Shown: one piece after another, positions 32,867-35,067 of the stretch
Layout of the letters: every line of letters starts with the position of its first letter
How positions within the stretch are numbered: position 1 is the stretch's first letter
NCBI RefSeq assembly: GCF_000243675.2
Contig: NZ_AHMM02000002.1
Location: 1-35,067 of the forward strand
Direction of reading: 5' to 3'
Length of the DNA: 35,067 nucleotides
Source: Leptospira inadai serovar Lyme str. 10
GTDB taxonomy: Bacteria > Spirochaetota > Leptospiria > Leptospirales > Leptospiraceae
Notes under the pieces: model-generated
Told to the model about the DNA's origin: nothing
Seen by the model: the letters and a program-made list of their open reading frames with translations, nothing else
Databases searched by the model: none
Made by a program: the position numbers and the translations under genes

Positions 32867-33577
32867 TTAGTCCTTTAAACCTTTCGGAAAGGTTGTCTTT
32901 AGATCGGTTACAAACTGTCCGTATATTTCCTTCACCATTTCGGCATAACGAAAGTCATTCGGGAGGTCATAAATCCACCCTACTTCGCTAAATGGAGTAG
33001 CAGTGTATTTTTTACTGAACAATGTCTTCTTAGTTTTATGATTCATTAGGCTTAATTCTAAAGTTAGGCTATTTTCGACGGTAACGGCCGGTAATCCAAC
33101 AAACCATAGAAGCGGTCCCCATATACTTAATAGATACGAAAACATTTTTCCTTTATAGCCAGTGTTTACTATCGTTCCTTGTATATAGTATTTGTCTCCC
33201 TTCTTATTATCGAAGCTTGCCTCTCTGAACAGTTCCGCGTTTTCCAATTCGATTGCAAGAGCTTTCGCGTAATCCTCTACCGGTTTATAGTTTTGCCATA
33301 ATCCGGAAGTTATATGTCTCGGGACTCCTTCCGGAGCCTCGTAGTTTGCCCAACCAAAAGGCATAAGGGGTACCATATAAAGGGCTGTTTTGTTATCGTT
33401 GTTACTCTGACGCTGGTCGTTAAACGGAACTATAATCACTGAGTCCTTTGACAAGGCAGGTGCATTTACCGGTTTCGGATTCGCTTTATATATCCAAGTT
33501 TGATGTGTGGAGCATGATACAAACAACGCTGCTCCAACTAGTAGACTACCAATTTTTATACTCTGTTTTTTAAACAC
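32867..33577 (-). CDS. lipoprotein of unknown function
   Basis: This encodes 236 aa with signal peptide MFKKQSIKIGSLLVGAALFV and Cys22 after VS (lipobox LFVSC). The mature part has SVIIVPFNDQRQ early on, like the GNA1162/LpoB-type start of many lipoproteins, and a hydrophobic stretch WGPLLWFVGLPAVTVE. The segment LTLELSLMNHKTKKTLF follows, suggesting a YajG-like or similar envelope protein. The assignment is tentative. The remnant cassette repeat lies just upstream and may include its promoter. Confidence 0.65.
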   Translation of the reverse strand: MFKKQSIKIGSLLVGAALFVSCSTHQTWIYKANPKPVNAPALSKDSVIIVPFNDQRQSNNDNKTALYMVPLMPFGWANYEAPEGVPRHITSGLWQNYKPVEDYAKALAIELENAELFREASFDNKKGDKYYIQGTIVNTGYKGKMFSYLLSIWGPLLWFVGLPAVTVENSLTLELSLMNHKTKKTLFSKKYTATPFSEVGWIYDLPNDFRYAEMVKEIYGQFVTDLKTTFPKGLKD

Positions 33578-33613
33578 TTCGTCCTCGTTTATTTTTAATA
33601 TTATTCAAATTTG

Positions 33614-33729
33614 GGCCGGGCTGCTTCGAGTTCGGGCAGCCGCCCTAATCCAACACGATCTCTCTTTTTAGCTTTGATTTCATTTTCTGTATCCGTGTTG
33701 GACTAATGCCCTACGCATCCCTCGCGGGG
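33614..33729. repeat. 116-bp cassette-boundary repeat, copy B
   Basis: This is the second copy of 1635-1750, the same length and about 92% identical, placed about 80 bases after the immunity gene of the orphan cassette. It retains the GGCTGC/GCAGCC hairpin and the inverted pair around GTTGGAC (33697-33703) and ATCCAAC (33648-33654). Confidence 0.85.
33645..33683 (-). pseudogene. dead start of a third toxin cassette
   Basis: Within repeat copy B the toxin start is kept: ATG at 33683 reads MKSKLKREIVLD, identical to orphan toxin 2, and then TAG replaces GAG. Nothing toxin-like follows before the next gene at 33577. It is a remnant left by loss or never-completed gain of another cassette. Confidence 0.7.
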
Positions 33730-33807
33730 AGATGTCATATTCGCACTTTCATCTGCTACCATAGTTATCGCGAGCTTCTAGGTTAGGAAGAAGACCATAG
33801 ACGACGA

Positions 33808-34065
33808 CTAAACTTCTACTTTTTCCCAAAGCCCTGTAAAAGGGAAGTCCGGAGCAACTAAGCGCCATATTTCGTGGCAAGTATTACATTTATACCATTC
33901 GCCTCCAAAAATCTTACCTTTCTCATATAATTTATTTGAAATTACTGGGACAAGGTTTCCATTTTCAACTTGGCTTTTTAAGTACGCTCTAAAATCTTCA
34001 TACTCGATTGGTGAGAAAAAACCTTGTATTTCCTCCAAAAACCCGCAACCGCATTTACTATTCAT
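33808..34065 (-). CDS. predicted immunity protein for toxin 2
   Basis: This encodes 85 aa overlapping the toxin stop by four bases (ATGA), the tightest coupling in the locus. CGCGFLEEIQGFFS, YEDFRAYLKS and then EWYKCNTCHEIWRLVAPDFP give two cysteine pairs plus a WxLxxPDxPFxGxW pattern. I recall this pattern from small immunity-like proteins next to polymorphic toxins, without a firm family name. It is cytosolic and should neutralise the toxin tip. Confidence 0.7.
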   Translation of the reverse strand: MNSKCGCGFLEEIQGFFSPIEYEDFRAYLKSQVENGNLVPVISNKLYEKGKIFGGEWYKCNTCHEIWRLVAPDFPFTGLWEKVEV

Positions 34066-35067
34066 TTAGGAAATGCCACTATACCTTTGATCCAGCTAGG
34101 ATTTACCTTTGGTATGAAAATTTGATTTCCGCCTCCAACTAATCCTCCCTGCGGCGCTGCCACTCCTTCATAAAAAGTTGTTCCTGCTGGGATCACAGCT
34201 CTTACTTGATTTGTGGCAGCATTCCCCCACTGCGGATTCAATGCACTATCTATGATTGACTGTGTAGCTCCGTTCGGGGGCACCCTTGTCCAGTAAGAAC
34301 CAGCTGGATTTCCGTCGGGACCTATAACTCGATACAATGTAGTTGGTTTCGAGGTGGTAACTTCGGCATACGTACCGCTTCTAAATGTTTTTGCTATCTG
34401 ATCTGAAAGAGGGCCTTTATTTATAGGGCCATACATTTGACCAGTCGCTTTCCCGCCACTAACACTAACAGCGCTTTTACCAACCGCGGCCCCCTCTTCC
34501 CCCGCGCCCGCTTTACCACCAAGTCCCCCTAGCTTACCTCGAAGAGCGGTGATACCGCCGGCAACTAATAGCATACCATCACCGATGAAATTACCCCATT
34601 TATAACCCGTGGAATAATCTTTTGAACAATCGGGACAGGCTGAATTGGCCGCCTTCTCTGCTCCAGGCTCAGTTACTAATTTATCATATAGTGTCGAAGC
34701 TACTCCTTTTGATAATGGGGCTTCAAGTGGATGCGCGTTCACCAGACGACCAAATTCGTCTGTGATTCTAAAATTTTCCGGAGCAGCAATACTCGCGCCC
34801 GTTTCGATTAGGTGCTGAGGAGCATCCACCAATCTCGCTATACTTTTACCAACACCGGTTGCAAACCCGCCAGCCATACATCCAGCATCATTGTGTACAA
34901 GAACCCCGTCTTTCCCGACGAAATACGTGTGATTGTCTTCTACCTCAAAGTTATAAACTTTCGTCTTCTCATAGACTTCTTCTATCTTAGCAATACCAAC
35001 CGTTCCACGAATCTCGTCTTTCCAAGTCGCTAAGTTAGAGCTCGACGATCTGCTCCCTAATGCTGCA
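34062..35067 (-). CDS. orphan polymorphic toxin 2, C-terminal part (joins 1-1704)
   Basis: This carries the rest of the toxin that begins at 1704. Reading across the circle gives about 736 aa. After the Hint domain (ending VHN) come about 90 residues shared with the start of the window, then a glycine-rich hydrophobic linker (GDGMLLVAGGITALRGKLGG). The tip follows: TLYRVIGPDGNPAGSYWTRV, ALNPQWGNAATNQVRAVIP, TTFYEGVAAPQGG and GGGNQIFIP. The order R ... SYWT ... NQIF loosely follows the R-S-E/Q pattern of ADP-ribosyltransferase-like toxins; that reading is tentative. The immunity gene overlaps its stop. Confidence 0.85.
   Translation of the reverse strand, partial: AALGSRSSSSNLATWKDEIRGTVGIAKIEEVYEKTKVYNFEVEDNHTYFVGKDGVLVHNDAGCMAGGFATGVGKSIARLVDAPQHLIETGASIAAPENFRITDEFGRLVNAHPLEAPLSKGVASTLYDKLVTEPGAEKAANSACPDCSKDYSTGYKWGNFIGDGMLLVAGGITALRGKLGGLGGKAGAGEEGAAVGKSAVSVSGGKATGQMYGPINKGPLSDQIAKTFRSGTYAEVTTSKPTTLYRVIGPDGNPAGSYWTRVPPNGATQSIIDSALNPQWGNAATNQVRAVIPAGTTFYEGVAAPQGGLVGGGNQIFIPKVNPSWIKGIVAFPK
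34570..35067. repeat. terminal redundancy, right copy
   Basis: It matches bases 1-499 apart from one missing C in the run at 34594-34597. This version keeps the toxin frame open and should be taken as the correct one when closing the circle. Confidence 0.95.

Noticed and set aside
1..35067. CRISPR arrays, tRNA or rRNA genes
   Set aside because: No regularly spaced repeats, cloverleaf arms or rRNA-like blocks were seen on either strand.

Overview
The window looks like a whole circular plasmid of a spirochaete, most likely Leptospira, written as a linear contig whose ends were not trimmed. Bases 1-499 are repeated at 34570-35067, with one homopolymer difference (five C against four C). Dropping one copy leaves a circle of about 34,568 bp. 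The Leptospira assignment is inference. It rests on AT-rich sequence, many small lipoproteins with short lipoboxes, the style of the large Hint-toxin scaffold and the ParA/ParB/Rep set. No tRNA, rRNA or CRISPR array was seen.

Layout. (a) 34062-35067 plus 1-6911, minus strand: a polymorphic-toxin locus. A full-length 1,570-aa protein (N-terminal membrane/signal segment, long helical region, glycine-rich region, Hint autoprocessing domain, C-terminal toxin) is followed by its immunity gene. Next comes an orphan cassette, a short second toxin of 736 aa that spans the contig junction, with a different toxin tip and its own immunity gene. A 116-bp repeat starts the orphan cassette and recurs after it, where it holds the dead start of a third cassette. 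(b) 7.2-12.7 kb: lipoproteins, TPR and MORN-repeat proteins, a Yip1-like membrane protein, and a YgiT-type antitoxin next to a broken DUF4258 toxin gene. (c) 12.9-17.2 kb: the replicon core, with a small RHH-like protein, ParA and ParB on the minus strand. A control region with hairpins and a 27-codon leader peptide joined to the replication protein by TAATG lies on the plus strand. (d) 17.3-25.1 kb: an island of toxin-antitoxin genes: a truncated HigA-type gene, VapBC, MntA with a broken HepT, HigBA, BrnTA with no normal brnT start codon, and a DUF2283 pair. With them lie a tyrosine recombinase, a methyltransferase broken by one UGA, and a degenerate HD-GYP-like gene broken at an A9 run. HigBA sits between two 46-bp direct repeats, one of them just upstream of the recombinase gene. 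(e) 25.5-33.6 kb: a bufferin-like protein, YceI, PilZ, a MerR regulator with a thioredoxin-fold/MerC-like membrane protein under a short-leader MerR-type promoter, phage-like regulators, a winged-helix replication-type protein and further envelope genes.

How it fits together. Maintenance rests on Rep, ParAB and several addiction modules. Three antitoxins (YgiT, MntA, BrnA) are intact while the toxin beside each looks broken or poorly expressed, which points to selective toxin decay. The two features most worth following are the toxin-immunity cassette array with its repeated boundary, and the recombinase-adjacent HigBA cassette bounded by direct repeats. Gene functions are read from sequence patterns only; no database search was possible.
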